64,000 nt of DNA from an uncultured Eubacteriales bacterium (GTDB lineage: Bacteria; Bacillota; Clostridia; Peptostreptococcales; Anaerovoracaceae): the NCBI GenBank assembly GCA_949286985.1, contig CASEEM010000010.1:1-64000 (forward strand). The letters run 5' to 3'. The position numbers and the translations under genes were made by a program. The notes under the pieces are model-generated. The model was not told the DNA's origin. It did not search any database and saw only the letters and a program-made list of their open reading frames with translations. This document shows positions 9,914-19,623 of this stretch, one piece after another (positions within the stretch are counted from its first letter, which is position 1; each line of letters starts with the position of its first letter).

Positions 9914-10090
9914 TTAACTAATTATAAAGAGTCCGGCTGTGAGAAATGTAAAAGCGATCATCAGGGCGACCATCACGATAGCCATGATTCTTGCACTTCG
10001 CGTGAATCCTTCGCCGTCTCCGCCGAAGACCGGACCGCTCGTCTTCCCCTTCTTTCTTCCCGCATCCTTTTTCAAGTTCTTAGACATCAT
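9914..10090 (-). CDS. Small single-span membrane protein (58 aa), unknown function
   Basis: A 58-codon gene with an excellent ribosome site (TTAGGAGGAA directly before the ATG pair at 10090/10087). The protein begins MMSKNLKKDAGRKKGK, has a positively charged, glycine-rich head (residues 4-34) and one hydrophobic segment near residues 35-57 (IMAIVMVALMIAFTFLTAGL), ending with the stop at 9914-9916. I do not recognise a family with certainty; short single-span proteins such as DUF4044 look alike. It lies between the rlmH terminator and the V-ATPase promoter on the same strand, so it could be transcribed alone or with the ntp genes. The predicted topology is N-in. Confidence 0.65.
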   Translation of the reverse strand: MMSKNLKKDAGRKKGKTSGPVFGGDGEGFTRSARIMAIVMVALMIAFTFLTAGLFIIS

Positions 10091-10170
10091 TTCCTCCTAA
10101 AGCAATTCTTATTCGAAGTATAACGCAAATTCTCGTCAAAGTATTGTTGATTCTGCGATTTTGTTTTTAC

Positions 10171-10197
10171 AAAAAAACGGATGTCCGAGGACATCCG
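10171..10197 (-). terminator. Terminator after rlmH
   Basis: On the minus strand a 9-bp stem (CGGATGTCC with GGACATCCG, 2-nt centre) is followed by seven T, seven bases after the rlmH stop. Confidence 0.9.
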
Positions 10198-10203
10198 CTG
10201 CTT

Positions 10204-10683
10204 CTACTTATGATACGTCTCCCCGGCCTGGATCTTGAATGCACGATAGATCTGCTCGAGCAGCATGACGCGCGCGAGCTGATGCGGGAAGGTCATGCGC
10301 GAGAAGGAGAGCCCGAGATCGGCGCGCTTCTTGACCTCCGACGAGAGACCGAGACTGCCGCCGATGATGAAATCGATCGTCGACAGGCCGCCGGCGAAGA
10401 CGCGCTCCATCCGCTTCGACAGGGCGACGGAATCGAGCATCTCCCCTTCGACCTCGAGGGCGACCACATAATCCCCGTCCTTGATCCGGGCGAGGATGCT
10501 CTCGCCCTCCTTCCGCATGACGATGGCCTCATCCGCCGGCGAAGCATTCTTCGGCAGCTTCGCCTCCTTGAGCTCGACGATGTCGAGACGCGCAAAGCCG
10601 CCGATGCGCTTCGCATATTCACGGACGGCCTCCGTCCAATATTTCTCCTTGAGCTTCCCGATACAGAGAATGCGAATATTCAT
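10204..10683 (-). CDS. rlmH: 23S rRNA pseudouridine-1915 N3-methyltransferase RlmH
   Basis: SPOUT-class methyltransferase that modifies helix 69 of 23S rRNA using S-adenosylmethionine. The 159-aa protein has the family start MNIRILCIGKLKEKYW, the FIIGGSLGLSSEV cofactor loop region and the hallmark end FSRMTFPHQLARVMLLEQIYRAF. The ATG at 10683 (GAGGTG site) gives the usual family length; the frame is open 17 codons further. It follows walJ by 62 bp, as in many Bacillota where yycJ and rlmH are near neighbours. Confidence 0.96.
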   Translation of the reverse strand: MNIRILCIGKLKEKYWTEAVREYAKRIGGFARLDIVELKEAKLPKNASPADEAIVMRKEGESILARIKDGDYVVALEVEGEMLDSVALSKRMERVFAGGLSTIDFIIGGSLGLSSEVKKRADLGLSFSRMTFPHQLARVMLLEQIYRAFKIQAGETYHK

Positions 10684-10745
10684 GAAAACACCTCGGTGCG
10701 AACCCCGCTCCCCGAAGGATGCGAAGGTCCGCACCGTTTCCCTTT

Positions 10746-11552
10746 CTACCGAAGCGGGACCGACACCGTTCGCGCAGCCACGCCCATTTCATAATCACGT
10801 CCGAGCCTGAAATCGTTCTCATCCAGAATATTTCGCACCGTCAGGAGCGCCTGCGTCGGCGTATTATTCTTCGAACTCAAATGCGCCAGAAGGATGTGCG
10901 GCGGGCGGCGTCCCTCGCGCTGCCGCTGCTCGAGCACATGCGCCAACGCGATCCCGGTCGAGACCTTGGAGAGGTGACCGTGATCGCTCAGAATTCGCCT
11001 CTTGACGGAATACGGATACGGACCCATCTCCAGGATGCGCTCCTCGTGATTCGACTCGAGAACCAACTTGTCCGCCGTGCGGATCTCTTCAAAGATCTCA
11101 TCCGTGACCACGCCGGTATCCGTCGCGATCGTGACCTGCTCCTCCCCGTCCGTAATGCTGTAGCCGATCGGCTCGGCCGCATCATGCGAGAGCGCGAAGG
11201 TCCGGATGCGAAAATCGCCGATCCGCCGCTCCGTCTGGGCCTCCACGAGCTCCATGCGTTCGTCCGGAATGCGCTCGAACTTATCACTGGAGAGAACCGT
11301 CCCGCGCGATGCGATGATCCGCGCCCCGGCGCAGCTCTTCGCCATCGTCGCAACGCTCCGGACGTGATCGATATGCTCATGCGTCAGAAGCATCGCCTGC
11401 ACATCCTCCGGACGAACGCCGCATTCCGCCATCCCTTCCTTGATGCGCTTCGCACTGAGCCCGGCATCGAGGAGGATCCGCGTCGACCCGCCTGCGATCA
11501 GATAAGCATTCCCCGAGCTGCTGCTTCCGATGGATTGAACGAATAAGGACAT
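10746..11552 (-). CDS. walJ: MBL-fold metallohydrolase, WalJ/YycJ type
   Basis: Metallo-beta-lactamase-fold protein related to YycJ/VicX of the WalRK locus, with suggested roles in DNA repair and cell-wall regulation. The 268-aa protein has the early SSSSGNAYLI segment, the metal motif THEHIDH near residues 57-63, a later SHDAAEP histidine and the DHGHLS motif. The WalRK two-component genes are not beside it here; it lies between addB and rlmH in the prfB-HAD-addB-walJ-rlmH run. Assignment to the family is firm; the substrate is unknown. Confidence 0.85.
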   Translation of the reverse strand: MSLFVQSIGSSSSGNAYLIAGGSTRILLDAGLSAKRIKEGMAECGVRPEDVQAMLLTHEHIDHVRSVATMAKSCAGARIIASRGTVLSSDKFERIPDERMELVEAQTERRIGDFRIRTFALSHDAAEPIGYSITDGEEQVTIATDTGVVTDEIFEEIRTADKLVLESNHEERILEMGPYPYSVKRRILSDHGHLSKVSTGIALAHVLEQRQREGRRPPHILLAHLSSKNNTPTQALLTVRNILDENDFRLGRDYEMGVAARTVSVPLR

Positions 11553-11602
11553 TCCGACCCCCGTAATTCCTTGCGATGAGATGATAACTTCAAATTCGGC
11601 AA

Positions 11603-14600
11603 TTAAACATTACGATAATGATTCGTGCCGTTCGACGGATCGAAGCGGCAAATACTCTTGTACTGACAATAGGTGCAGGCCTTCTGCCCTCTCGTCTTCG
11701 ATGCATTCACGACCTTCGTCGGCAGGATATCGATCCGTCCCGACAGAATATCGCGGCTGAGCCTCTCGATGGACGCTCCGACGTCATCCGTCAGCTTCCT
11801 GAACTCCTCCCGCGAGAAGCCCTCACCGGACTTCCCGATCATCGAAGCCGGCATGCTGTCGAGCACCTGCGGCTCATCGATATAAGCGCCGTTCAGGCGG
11901 AAGCGTTCCTGCTCCTTCTCCGCGAGGAAATCCTCCTGATTCCCCTTCGCACGAGCGATATTCTCCATGCTCTCCGCAATATTGAAATAGAAGAGACCGG
12001 CCGGCTCATACTCGCTGTCCGCTTCGAGCGCACCCTTCATATAGACCATGAGCTGCATCTTGTACCCGCTTCGCATCTGCTCCTTATCGAAGACATCGTG
12101 ACCCGTCTTATAATCGATGACGCGAATCCCGTCTCCCCGAAGCAGATCGACGCGGTCGATCTTTCCTTCAATATAGACCTTGCTCTCCCCGATCTCGCAT
12201 TCAATCGGCGGGAAGACGCCGCCCCGTCCGAACTTCTCCTCAAAGCAGGCGCCGAGGAGGCCCGGATCGCTGAACTGCTTCGCGAGCACGCGAACGGCAT
12301 CGAGGCAGACGCGATAAATGCGGCGAAGATGGTATTTCTCGCGGTGGTCCGCCAAGAAAAGGCCGTCGCGGTGGGCGCCGGCCGCTTCCACCAGCTCCTC
12401 TTCCACGAGCTTCTCGAGCGGCGGGAAGTCCGGAGCTTCCGAAGCGCCGTCCCGGAGCCCGCTCTTCGCGAGGGACGGCTTTCCCGCGGCCTTCAGCAGA
12501 CGCTTCGACACGCCCATCAGCGTCGCATGGTAGACATCACCGACGGAGCGCGGGTCGCCCGCATATTCGCGCTCCTCCTCCGGACGAAGGCCGTAGGTGA
12601 TATAGTGCGCGAACGGGCAGTGATCGAATTTCTCGAGGCGCGACGGGCTGAACGAGAAATCCCCGTTTCGGCCGGCATAGAGACGGCGAATGAGGGACGG
12701 CGAGACCGGGGCCGCTTCATTCTCGTCACAGGCGGCTTCGAGTGCCGCCGGATAATAGGTATCATCGTGCGTCTCGAACCAGCGAAGGAGCGCATAAGCC
12801 AGTCTTCGCTCCTCGCGAAGCGCTTCGCTGTCCGCATCCTCCGGATGATCCTTGAGATAATTCATGAGATGGCGAAGCGTCTCGAGCTTCGCATTCACGA
12901 GGTCCATGGTAAATCCTCGGCTGAGGATGTCATGGTGAATCGGAAGATTCGGAAGAAGCGTCCGAAGATCGTCGACCAGGAAGGACGGACGCGCGCTGTC
13001 GCCGGACGTCGATTGGAGCGACCAGCTGATATAGAGTCGCTCGCGCGGCTTCGAAACGATGCGGTAGAGCGCAGCGTTTTCCTCCATCATCTTAATGTCG
13101 TCGAGCGTACCGAGCGGGAATGCGTTCTTCGTGAAATAAGCCTTCTCGTCAACGGAGAAGAGGCCTTCGACCGGCGGCTCCTTCGGGAGGATGCCCTCAT
13201 TCGTCTGAACCAGGAAGACTGCGCGAACCGGCGCGGTTCTGGTGCGAATGAGCGTACCGAGCGAGATGCCGTCCGGTGCCGGCGGAATGAGTCCGACGGC
13301 GATGCGGTTCAGGCCCTCGCGCACGAGGACGAGGTATTCCTCCGGATCATAAGGTTCATCCCCGAGAATGCCTACGATCTGATCGAGGATGTGCATCGTC
13401 GTGCTGTAGCACTGCGCCGTGAATTCCGCTTCCTCCGGATATCCGTGCTCCTCCTGCGAGGCGGCGCGTTCCGCCAGGCGCTCGCGGAGATGCCAGACCT
13501 CATCCAGATAATTCTTGAAGGTCTTCGTCCAGGCGGCGACCGTCTGCTCCCTGTTCTCGGCTGCACGGAGAAGCGAGTCCAGGAGCTCCATGAGATGCGA
13601 CCTCGACGCCTCGAGCTCGCGGAATTCCTCCTCGGCATATTCCGATGCGCCGTACTTGAACGGACGCTCCCACATCGTGCCGCGAATGCGATAACGAATG
13701 GAATAATTCTCGAGCTTCTCCACGCGGTCCGTCGGGAGATCTGTGAGGCCCGTCTTGAGAAGCGTCATGAGCGAATCGGTGTGGCTCGAATAATGGATGC
13801 ATTCGAGCAGGCTCACGAGGAAAACGGCGGCGACGGAATCCGAGATGCCGCGCCGTGCATCGACGAAGATCGGGATGCCGTATTCCTCAAAGACGCGGCG
13901 AAGGAGCGGCTGTCCCGCCTCCTGGTCGTTGCAGATGACGGCGATATCCTTCATGTAGAAGCCTTCGTCACGGAGCAGATGGAGGATATTCGCCGCCACG
14001 GTCTCCGCCTCATCGTAGGCATTGGCGCACTCGGTGAGAACGAGGTCTTTCGCGAGGACCTCCGGCGCCGGCGGCTCCTCCTCCGTTCTCTTGCCGCGGA
14101 CAAAGAGATGCTTCTCGAGATAGCGAACAGCTTCGCTCTTCTTGAGCAGGTAATTCCCCGGAATCGCTTCCTCCGTGCAGTGAATGCCCTTCTCTTCGGC
14201 GGCGCGGCGGAAGAGATGTGTCAGGTGATCGCCCGCTGCGGCATCGCCGTCATTGACGATGACATGGACCTCCGTGCGTGCGGCCATGGCGAGGAGCACA
14301 TCGCGCTGCTTCGGCATGATGGTATCGAAGCCGTAGACCCAGATCTCACGGTCATCCAGGAGGCGAACCACCTTCACCTCCTCGCAGCAGCGCTCGATGA
14401 GGTCCTCCGAATCGGTATAAAGGCCGTCGATGGCCTTCTCGTAATCCTCATAGAAGAGGCGGAGCTCCGTCAGCTTCTTTCGAAGCAGCTCGGGCGTCTC
14501 CTCGTCGTCGATCAGCTGCCCGAGCTTTTCCGCGGAACAATCCTGCTGCTTGAACTGCGAGATGAAATCGCTCACCATCGTGACGAAGGCGCTCTCGCGG

Positions 14601-14911
14601 CAGGATCTCTTGAAGATGTCGAGCGCGTCGCGGCGGTCGCGGATGATCTTGAAGAGGAGCAGGTAGCGGCCGTACCGGTCGAGAACCGACATGGATTCGA
14701 GGCCCTTCTCCGTGAGGATGCGGTGCTCGAGGCGCTGGAGCGACAGGATCTCCACGTCAAAGAGGCAGGCCTTCTTGAGATAGTCGAGGGCCTGCTGTTC
14801 GGCGACGGCGGTATATTGGTTCGGAACGAGGACGAAGGCCTTGCCCGAGATGTGTTCGTAGAGGAATTTCTCTTTGTCGAGATTCTCTCTCGCGTGATAG
14901 AGATGAAGCAT
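11603..14911 (-). CDS. addB: Helicase-nuclease subunit AddB (degenerate Walker A)
   Basis: Subunit of the AddAB double-strand-break resection enzyme. The 1102-aa protein has the N-terminal FVLVPNQYTAVAEQQALDYL pattern, a FSFSPSRLEKFDHCPFAHY segment carrying the first cluster cysteine, the RecB-type nuclease motif VIDYKTG, and the final cysteines C1079, C1082 and C1088, matching the iron-sulphur staple of AddB. The expected P-loop (GRxGSGKT) at the N-terminus is replaced by YHARENLDKEKF, so ATP binding by this subunit is doubtful. The usual neighbour addA is not downstream; walJ is. Start at 14911 has an AAGGAG site 9 bp after the HAD gene. Confidence 0.9.
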   Translation of the reverse strand: MLHLYHARENLDKEKFLYEHISGKAFVLVPNQYTAVAEQQALDYLKKACLFDVEILSLQRLEHRILTEKGLESMSVLDRYGRYLLLFKIIRDRRDALDIFKRSCRESAFVTMVSDFISQFKQQDCSAEKLGQLIDDEETPELLRKKLTELRLFYEDYEKAIDGLYTDSEDLIERCCEEVKVVRLLDDREIWVYGFDTIMPKQRDVLLAMAARTEVHVIVNDGDAAAGDHLTHLFRRAAEEKGIHCTEEAIPGNYLLKKSEAVRYLEKHLFVRGKRTEEEPPAPEVLAKDLVLTECANAYDEAETVAANILHLLRDEGFYMKDIAVICNDQEAGQPLLRRVFEEYGIPIFVDARRGISDSVAAVFLVSLLECIHYSSHTDSLMTLLKTGLTDLPTDRVEKLENYSIRYRIRGTMWERPFKYGASEYAEEEFRELEASRSHLMELLDSLLRAAENREQTVAAWTKTFKNYLDEVWHLRERLAERAASQEEHGYPEEAEFTAQCYSTTMHILDQIVGILGDEPYDPEEYLVLVREGLNRIAVGLIPPAPDGISLGTLIRTRTAPVRAVFLVQTNEGILPKEPPVEGLFSVDEKAYFTKNAFPLGTLDDIKMMEENAALYRIVSKPRERLYISWSLQSTSGDSARPSFLVDDLRTLLPNLPIHHDILSRGFTMDLVNAKLETLRHLMNYLKDHPEDADSEALREERRLAYALLRWFETHDDTYYPAALEAACDENEAAPVSPSLIRRLYAGRNGDFSFSPSRLEKFDHCPFAHYITYGLRPEEEREYAGDPRSVGDVYHATLMGVSKRLLKAAGKPSLAKSGLRDGASEAPDFPPLEKLVEEELVEAAGAHRDGLFLADHREKYHLRRIYRVCLDAVRVLAKQFSDPGLLGACFEEKFGRGGVFPPIECEIGESKVYIEGKIDRVDLLRGDGIRVIDYKTGHDVFDKEQMRSGYKMQLMVYMKGALEADSEYEPAGLFYFNIAESMENIARAKGNQEDFLAEKEQERFRLNGAYIDEPQVLDSMPASMIGKSGEGFSREEFRKLTDDVGASIERLSRDILSGRIDILPTKVVNASKTRGQKACTYCQYKSICRFDPSNGTNHYRNV

Positions 14912-14920
14912 GGGAACTCC

Positions 14921-15553
14921 TTAATCGATGAGTGTGAGCAGCTCCTCCGGACGGTGAATGTGCCAGGTCGGCTCCCCTTCGTCGCCGGTGGACGGGTGGC
15001 CCCAGTGGACAAGGACGCTGTCGACGCCGGCATTCTTGCAGCAGCCGATGTCGAAGCGCGTATCGCCGAGCATGACGGCCTCCTCGCGGCGTGCGCCGAG
15101 CTTCTCGAGTGCCATCAGGAGCGGCTCCGGATCCGGCTTGTGTGCCTTCGTGTCGTCTGCCGTGATGATGACCTTGAATCGGTCGCGAAGATGAAAGAGG
15201 TCGAGATATTCGGCCGTCGTCTTCGCGAGGCGCGAGGTGACGATAGCGACCGTGCGTCCGCGGGCCTCGAGCTCATCGAGGAGCTCCGGAATGCCGTCGA
15301 AGATCGAGAGAAGTTCCTTGCAATGCGCATCCTGATAAGCGCGGTAGCAGCGAATGACCTCCTCCTGATCCTCGTCCGGGAAGAACCGGGCGACGGTGTC
15401 CTTGATGGTCTCCCCGAACGTCCGATAAATCGTCTCGAGGCTGCACTCGTGTCCGCAATACGTGCGGAAGACCTCCTGCCAGCTAGCGATGATGGCCGGG
15501 TCGGTATTGATCAGCGTGCCGTCAAAGTCGAATATGATAAATTGCTTCTTCAT
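14921..15553 (-). CDS. HAD-superfamily phosphatase (phosphoglycolate/pyrophosphatase-like)
   Basis: Predicted soluble phosphatase of the haloacid dehalogenase superfamily, subfamily IA. The 210-aa protein has motif I DFDGTL (Asp9, Asp11), an alpha-helical cap, motif II IVTSR near residue 104, the motif III lysine in AHKPDPEPL and motif IV MLGDTRFDIGCC. It resembles PpaX/Gph proteins, but the substrate cannot be told. It starts 4 bp after the prfB stop, so the two are co-transcribed. Confidence 0.85.
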   Translation of the reverse strand: MKKQFIIFDFDGTLINTDPAIIASWQEVFRTYCGHECSLETIYRTFGETIKDTVARFFPDEDQEEVIRCYRAYQDAHCKELLSIFDGIPELLDELEARGRTVAIVTSRLAKTTAEYLDLFHLRDRFKVIITADDTKAHKPDPEPLLMALEKLGARREEAVMLGDTRFDIGCCKNAGVDSVLVHWGHPSTGDEGEPTWHIHRPEELLTLID

Positions 15554-15557
15554 GCTT

Positions 15558-16683
15558 TTACTCCGTCATCCTCTCCTTCGCGTCGAGCGAGAGCTTCGCG
15601 CGAATAAATGTATCGATGGCGCCGTCCATGACCGACTGAATGTTGCCGACCTCCGCGCCCGTGCGGTGGTCCTTGACCATCGTGTACGGCTGGAAGACAT
15701 ACGAGCGAATTTGCGAGCCCCAAGTGACCTGGTTCATCTCGCCCTTCAGCTCGTTGATGCTCTCCTTGTGCTCCTCCTCAGCCAACTGCTGGAGCTTCGA
15801 GCTCAGAATGCGGAGCGCGACCTCCTTGTTTCGGAGCTGCGAACGCTCATTCTGGCAGGTGACGACGATGCCGGTCGGAAGGTGCGTGATGCGGATGGCG
15901 GAATCCGTCGTATTGACATGCTGACCGCCGGCGCCGGTGCTGCGGAAGGTATCGATACGAAGGTCGGACATGTTGATCTCGACCTCGAGGTCCTCCATCT
16001 CCGGGACGACCTCCACAGCAGCGAAGCTCGTCTGGCGCTTCCCGGCCGAATTGAACGGCGAAATGCGGACGAGACGGTGAACGCCGTGCTCGCACTTCAG
16101 AAGGCCGTACGCATTGTCGCCCTCGATAACGATCGTGCTGCTCTTGATGCCCGCTTCCGTATCGTCCTGGCGGTCGATGATCTTCGCCTGAAAGCCCTTC
16201 TTGTCGCAATAGCGAAGGTACATGCGCTCCAGCATCTCCGCCCAGTCCATGGCATCGACGCCGCCGGTCCCGGCATGGATGGAGAGGATGCAGTCATTCG
16301 CATCATACTTGCCGCGGAGCAGCATGGCCGTCCGGAGCTCCTCCATCTCGTCCTCTAGCGCGTGATAATTCTTCACGATATCGGCTGCCTCGCTCTCGTC
16401 CTCGAGCTCCTCGGCGAGCGCAATGAGATCCTCCGTATCGCCGAGCTCCTTCTCGATGCGGCGGAAGTTCTCGACCTGATTCTCGAGATGCTTCTTCTTC
16501 TTCATGACGGACTGCGCATGATTCGGGTCATCCCAGAATCCCGGCTTCAGCGACTCCGCCTCATATTCCTGTATTTTCTTCTCTAATGCAGCAAGGTCAA
16601 AGATACTCTCCGATCTCCAGCAGCTTCGCTTTCTGCGACGGGATACCCTGCTTGATCTCTTCCAGTTCTGTGAATTTACTCAT
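15558..16683 (-). CDS. prfB: Peptide chain release factor 2, programmed +1 frameshift
   Basis: Release factor for UAA and UGA stops. The gene is split by an in-frame TGA after codon 28 and continues in the +1 frame, giving about 374 residues. The first frame runs from the ATG at 16683 (AAAGGAG site) and reads MSKFTELEEIKQ to Leu28. The second frame carries the codon-recognition tripeptide in RLVRISPFNSAG and the catalytic GGQ in STGAGGQHVNT. The SPF tripeptide marks RF2 rather than RF1. It is followed closely by the HAD gene. Confidence 0.97.
16596..16602 (-). promoter_or_regulatory. RF2 autoregulatory +1 frameshift site
   Basis: The minus strand reads TAT CTT TGA C: slippery CTT at 16602-16600, stop TGA at 16599-16597, then C. 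A purine-rich GGAGATCGGAGAG element sits just upstream as the internal Shine-Dalgarno-like stimulator. Low RF2 pauses at TGA and favours the shift. Confidence 0.97.
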
Positions 16684-16696
16684 CGCCTGCTCCTTT

Positions 16697-16727
16697 CTGA
16701 AAAATCCGGGCAGAGATCTGCCCGGAT
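16697..16727 (-). terminator. Terminator between secA and prfB
   Basis: A 10-bp perfect stem (ATCCGGGCAG with CTGCCCGGAT, 4-nt loop) with five T on the minus strand. It lies after secA and just before the prfB ribosome site, so prfB needs either read-through or a promoter that I could not identify. Confidence 0.8.
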
Positions 16728-16788
16728 ACTTTTTGTCATGCGATCGCTCCGCTCTCCGGAGTACGGTTACGCACTTCTGAAGTTATCG

Positions 16789-19593
16789 TTACTTGTTTCT
16801 GCCGCAGCAATTCTTATACTTCTTGCCGCTGCCGCACGGACACGGATCGTTGCGGCCGACCTTCGGCTCGGTGCGGTGGACCGTCTCCTGCTTCTTCTCC
16901 TCCTTCGGAGCCTGCTTCGGCGCTTCGCCGCCCTCGCCGTGATATTCTTCCTTCTCGGCGCGCTCGCTCTTCGCAACGGCACGACGCTTCATCGACGTTC
17001 TCGTCGTGACATTGAAGGCGAACTGTACCGTCTCTTGACGGATGTCAGCAATCATCTCTTCGAACATCGCGAAGCCTTCCTTGGCATATTCGGCCGCCGG
17101 ATCCATCTGACCATAGCCGCGGAGATAGATCTCGTGCCGGAGCTCGTCCATGGCATCGATATGATCCATCCAGCGATTATCGACGACACGAAGCATGATC
17201 ATGCGCTCGACATGGCGCATGCGGTTGGCACCGATCTCTTCTTCCTTCTCACGATAGAGACCCTCGAAGATCTCATGCAGGAGGTCCTTGAGCTCTTCGG
17301 CATCGCGGATATCCTTCTCCTCGAGCTCCTCTGCCGTCGGCATATGGCCGAGGAAACGCGGCGTGATGCGTGCGCACTCCTCCTCGATGTGGGCCAGATC
17401 CCAATCCTCGCGGTACTTCGTCTCCATGAGGATCGGATCGACAATGCCGCTGATAAGTTCATCCAGCATGTTCATAATATAGTCGCGGAGGTCTACGCCG
17501 TCCAGAACCATGCGGCGCTGCGAGTAGATCTCGTGGCGCTGCTTGTTCATGACATCGTCGAACTGAAGGACGTTCTTTCGAGTCTGGAAGTTATTGCCCT
17601 CCACCTTCTTCTGGGCGCTCTCGACCGAGCGAGAGACCATGCCGGCCTCAACCGGCTCATCCTCCTCCATGCCGATGCGATCGAGGACGCGCTGCATGCG
17701 TTCGCCGCCGAAGAGACGAAGGAGATCGTCTTCAAAGGAGAGGAAGAACTGCGTCTCACCCGGATCTCCCTGTCGTCCGGCACGACCGCGGAGCTGGTTA
17801 TCGATACGACGCGACTCGTGGCGCTCGGTACCGATGATGCAGAGACCGCCGAGCTCGCGAACACGTTCCTGCTCCGCACTGCGCTCTTCCTTGAAATGAG
17901 CCAGGAGATCCTGATAGACCTTTCGAATGGCGAGGAGCTCCTCATCGTCGCTCTTCGCGAAGCCGATCGCAAAGGAGATCTGCTCCGGCGTATATTCACG
18001 CTTTCTCATCTCGCGGCGCGCCTCGAACTCCGGATTGCCGCCCAGGATGATATCCGTACCACGGCCGGCCATGTTCGTCGCGATGGTGACCGCACCCTCG
18101 CGGCCTGCCTCGGCGACAATTTCTGCCTCCTGCTCGTGGTGCTTCGCGTTCAGTACATTGTGCTTGATGCCGCGCTTCTTCAGAATCGTGCTCAGCGCCT
18201 CGGAAACCTCGATGGAGATCGTACCGACGAGGACCGGCTGCCCCGTCGCATGGACCTCGGCAATGCGATCGACGATGGCCTTGAACTTCCCCTTCATCGA
18301 GCTGTAGACGAGGTCTTCCTTGTCCTGACGGATGACCGGCTTGTTCGTCGGAATGACGACGACATCCATATTATAGATCTCGCGGAATTCTTCCTCTTCC
18401 GTCTTCGCCGTACCCGTCATACCGGCGAGCTTATCATACATACGGAAGTAATTCTGCAGCGTGATCGTCGCCAGCGTCTTCGACTCGGCGCGGATGGCGA
18501 CATTTTCCTTCGCCTCGATGGCCTGGTGAAGACCGTTCGAGAAGCGTCTTCCGTACATGATACGGCCGGTGAACTGATCGACAATGAGGACCTCGCCCTC
18601 ATTGCTGACAATATAATCGACATCCTTCTTCATCATGTAGTTCGCATAAAGCGCCTGCTTGACGAAGTGGTTCAATTCCATGTTATCCGGATCGGAGAAA
18701 TTCTCGACGCCGAAGTATTTCTCGGCTGCCGCAAGACCGTTCTCATTGAGCGCAGCCGTGCGATCCTTCTCATCCAGCGTATAATCGCCGACCGTTCCGT
18801 TCTCGCCCTCCTCCTTCTCACTCGTCGTATCGCGAATGAGCGTCTTGACGAAGGCGTTAGCCGAACGATACATGTCCGACGAATCCGTGCCGCGACCCGA
18901 AATGATGAGGGGCGTTCTCGCTTCATCGATGAGAATGGAGTCGACCTCGTCGATGATCGCATAATGAAGATCGCGCTGAATGAGGTCCTCACGGTAAATG
19001 ACCATGTTGTCTCGAAGGTAGTCGAAACCGAATTCGTTATTCGTACCGTACGTGATATCCGCCTGATAAGCCTTGCGGCGTCCGTCGGTGCGCAGATCGT
19101 TCGTCACACAGCCGACCGTCATGCCGAGGAACTCGTAGAGACGTCCCATCCATTCCGCGTCGCGCTTCGCGAGATAATCGTTGACCGTGACGACGTGGAC
19201 GCCCTTACCCTCCAGCGCATTGAGGTACGTCGGAAGCGTAGCGACGAGCGTTTTACCTTCACCGGTCTTCATCTCAGCAATGCGTCCCTGGTGGAGCGCA
19301 ATACCGCCGATGATCTGTACATGGAAGTGCTTCATGCCGAGCGCACGCGCCGCACCCTCACGGCAGACGGCGAACGCCTCCGGCAGAATATCATCGAGCG
19401 TCTCGAACGGACCCTCTTCCTCCGGTCTTCCGACGCCGAGGCGCTGACGGAACTCCTCCGTCTTCGCACGGAGCTCATCATCCGAGAGCTGCTGCATCGC
19501 TTCATCATAAGCCTCGACCTCATTCGCAATGCGGTCGATCTTCTTGACTTCCTTCGCATTCAGGTCGCCGAGAAGCTTTTGTATCAATCCCAT
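16789..19593 (-). CDS. secA: Protein translocase ATPase SecA
   Basis: Motor of the general secretion pathway at SecYEG. The 934-aa protein has Walker A MKTGEGKT at residues 108-115, the [11 protein letters not shown]alker B/DEAD region, the preprotein crosslinking and helical wing domains, and the C-terminal zinc motif [13 protein letters not shown] that binds SecB or ribosomes. Start at 19593 has an AGGAAAGGAAG site. It begins 30 bp after the CNNM gene and is probably co-transcribed with it. Confidence 0.98.
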   Translation of the reverse strand: MGLIQKLLGDLNAKEVKKIDRIANEVEAYDEAMQQLSDDELRAKTEEFRQRLGVGRPEEEGPFETLDDILPEAFAVCREGAARALGMKHFHVQIIGGIALHQGRIAEMKTGEGKTLVATLPTYLNALEGKGVHVVTVNDYLAKRDAEWMGRLYEFLGMTVGCVTNDLRTDGRRKAYQADITYGTNNEFGFDYLRDNMVIYREDLIQRDLHYAIIDEVDSILIDEARTPLIISGRGTDSSDMYRSANAFVKTLIRDTTSEKEEGENGTVGDYTLDEKDRTAALNENGLAAAEKYFGVENFSDPDNMELNHFVKQALYANYMMKKDVDYIVSNEGEVLIVDQFTGRIMYGRRFSNGLHQAIEAKENVAIRAESKTLATITLQNYFRMYDKLAGMTGTAKTEEEEFREIYNMDVVVIPTNKPVIRQDKEDLVYSSMKGKFKAIVDRIAEVHATGQPVLVGTISIEVSEALSTILKKRGIKHNVLNAKHHEQEAEIVAEAGREGAVTIATNMAGRGTDIILGGNPEFEARREMRKREYTPEQISFAIGFAKSDDEELLAIRKVYQDLLAHFKEERSAEQERVRELGGLCIIGTERHESRRIDNQLRGRAGRQGDPGETQFFLSFEDDLLRLFGGERMQRVLDRIGMEEDEPVEAGMVSRSVESAQKKVEGNNFQTRKNVLQFDDVMNKQRHEIYSQRRMVLDGVDLRDYIMNMLDELISGIVDPILMETKYREDWDLAHIEEECARITPRFLGHMPTAEELEEKDIRDAEELKDLLHEIFEGLYREKEEEIGANRMRHVERMIMLRVVDNRWMDHIDAMDELRHEIYLRGYGQMDPAAEYAKEGFAMFEEMIADIRQETVQFAFNVTTRTSMKRRAVAKSERAEKEEYHGEGGEAPKQAPKEEKKQETVHRTEPKVGRNDPCPCGSGKKYKNCCGRNK

Positions 19594-19623
19594 AGGTTTT
19601 CTTCCTTTCCTATTTATCTGCTG

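Noticed and set aside
11618..15607. A very long open frame on the plus strand opposite addB and the HAD gene
   Set aside because: It has no ribosome site and its translation is Arg/Leu/Glu-rich without motifs. It results from C-ending codons of the minus-strand genes, which remove stops in the opposite frame.
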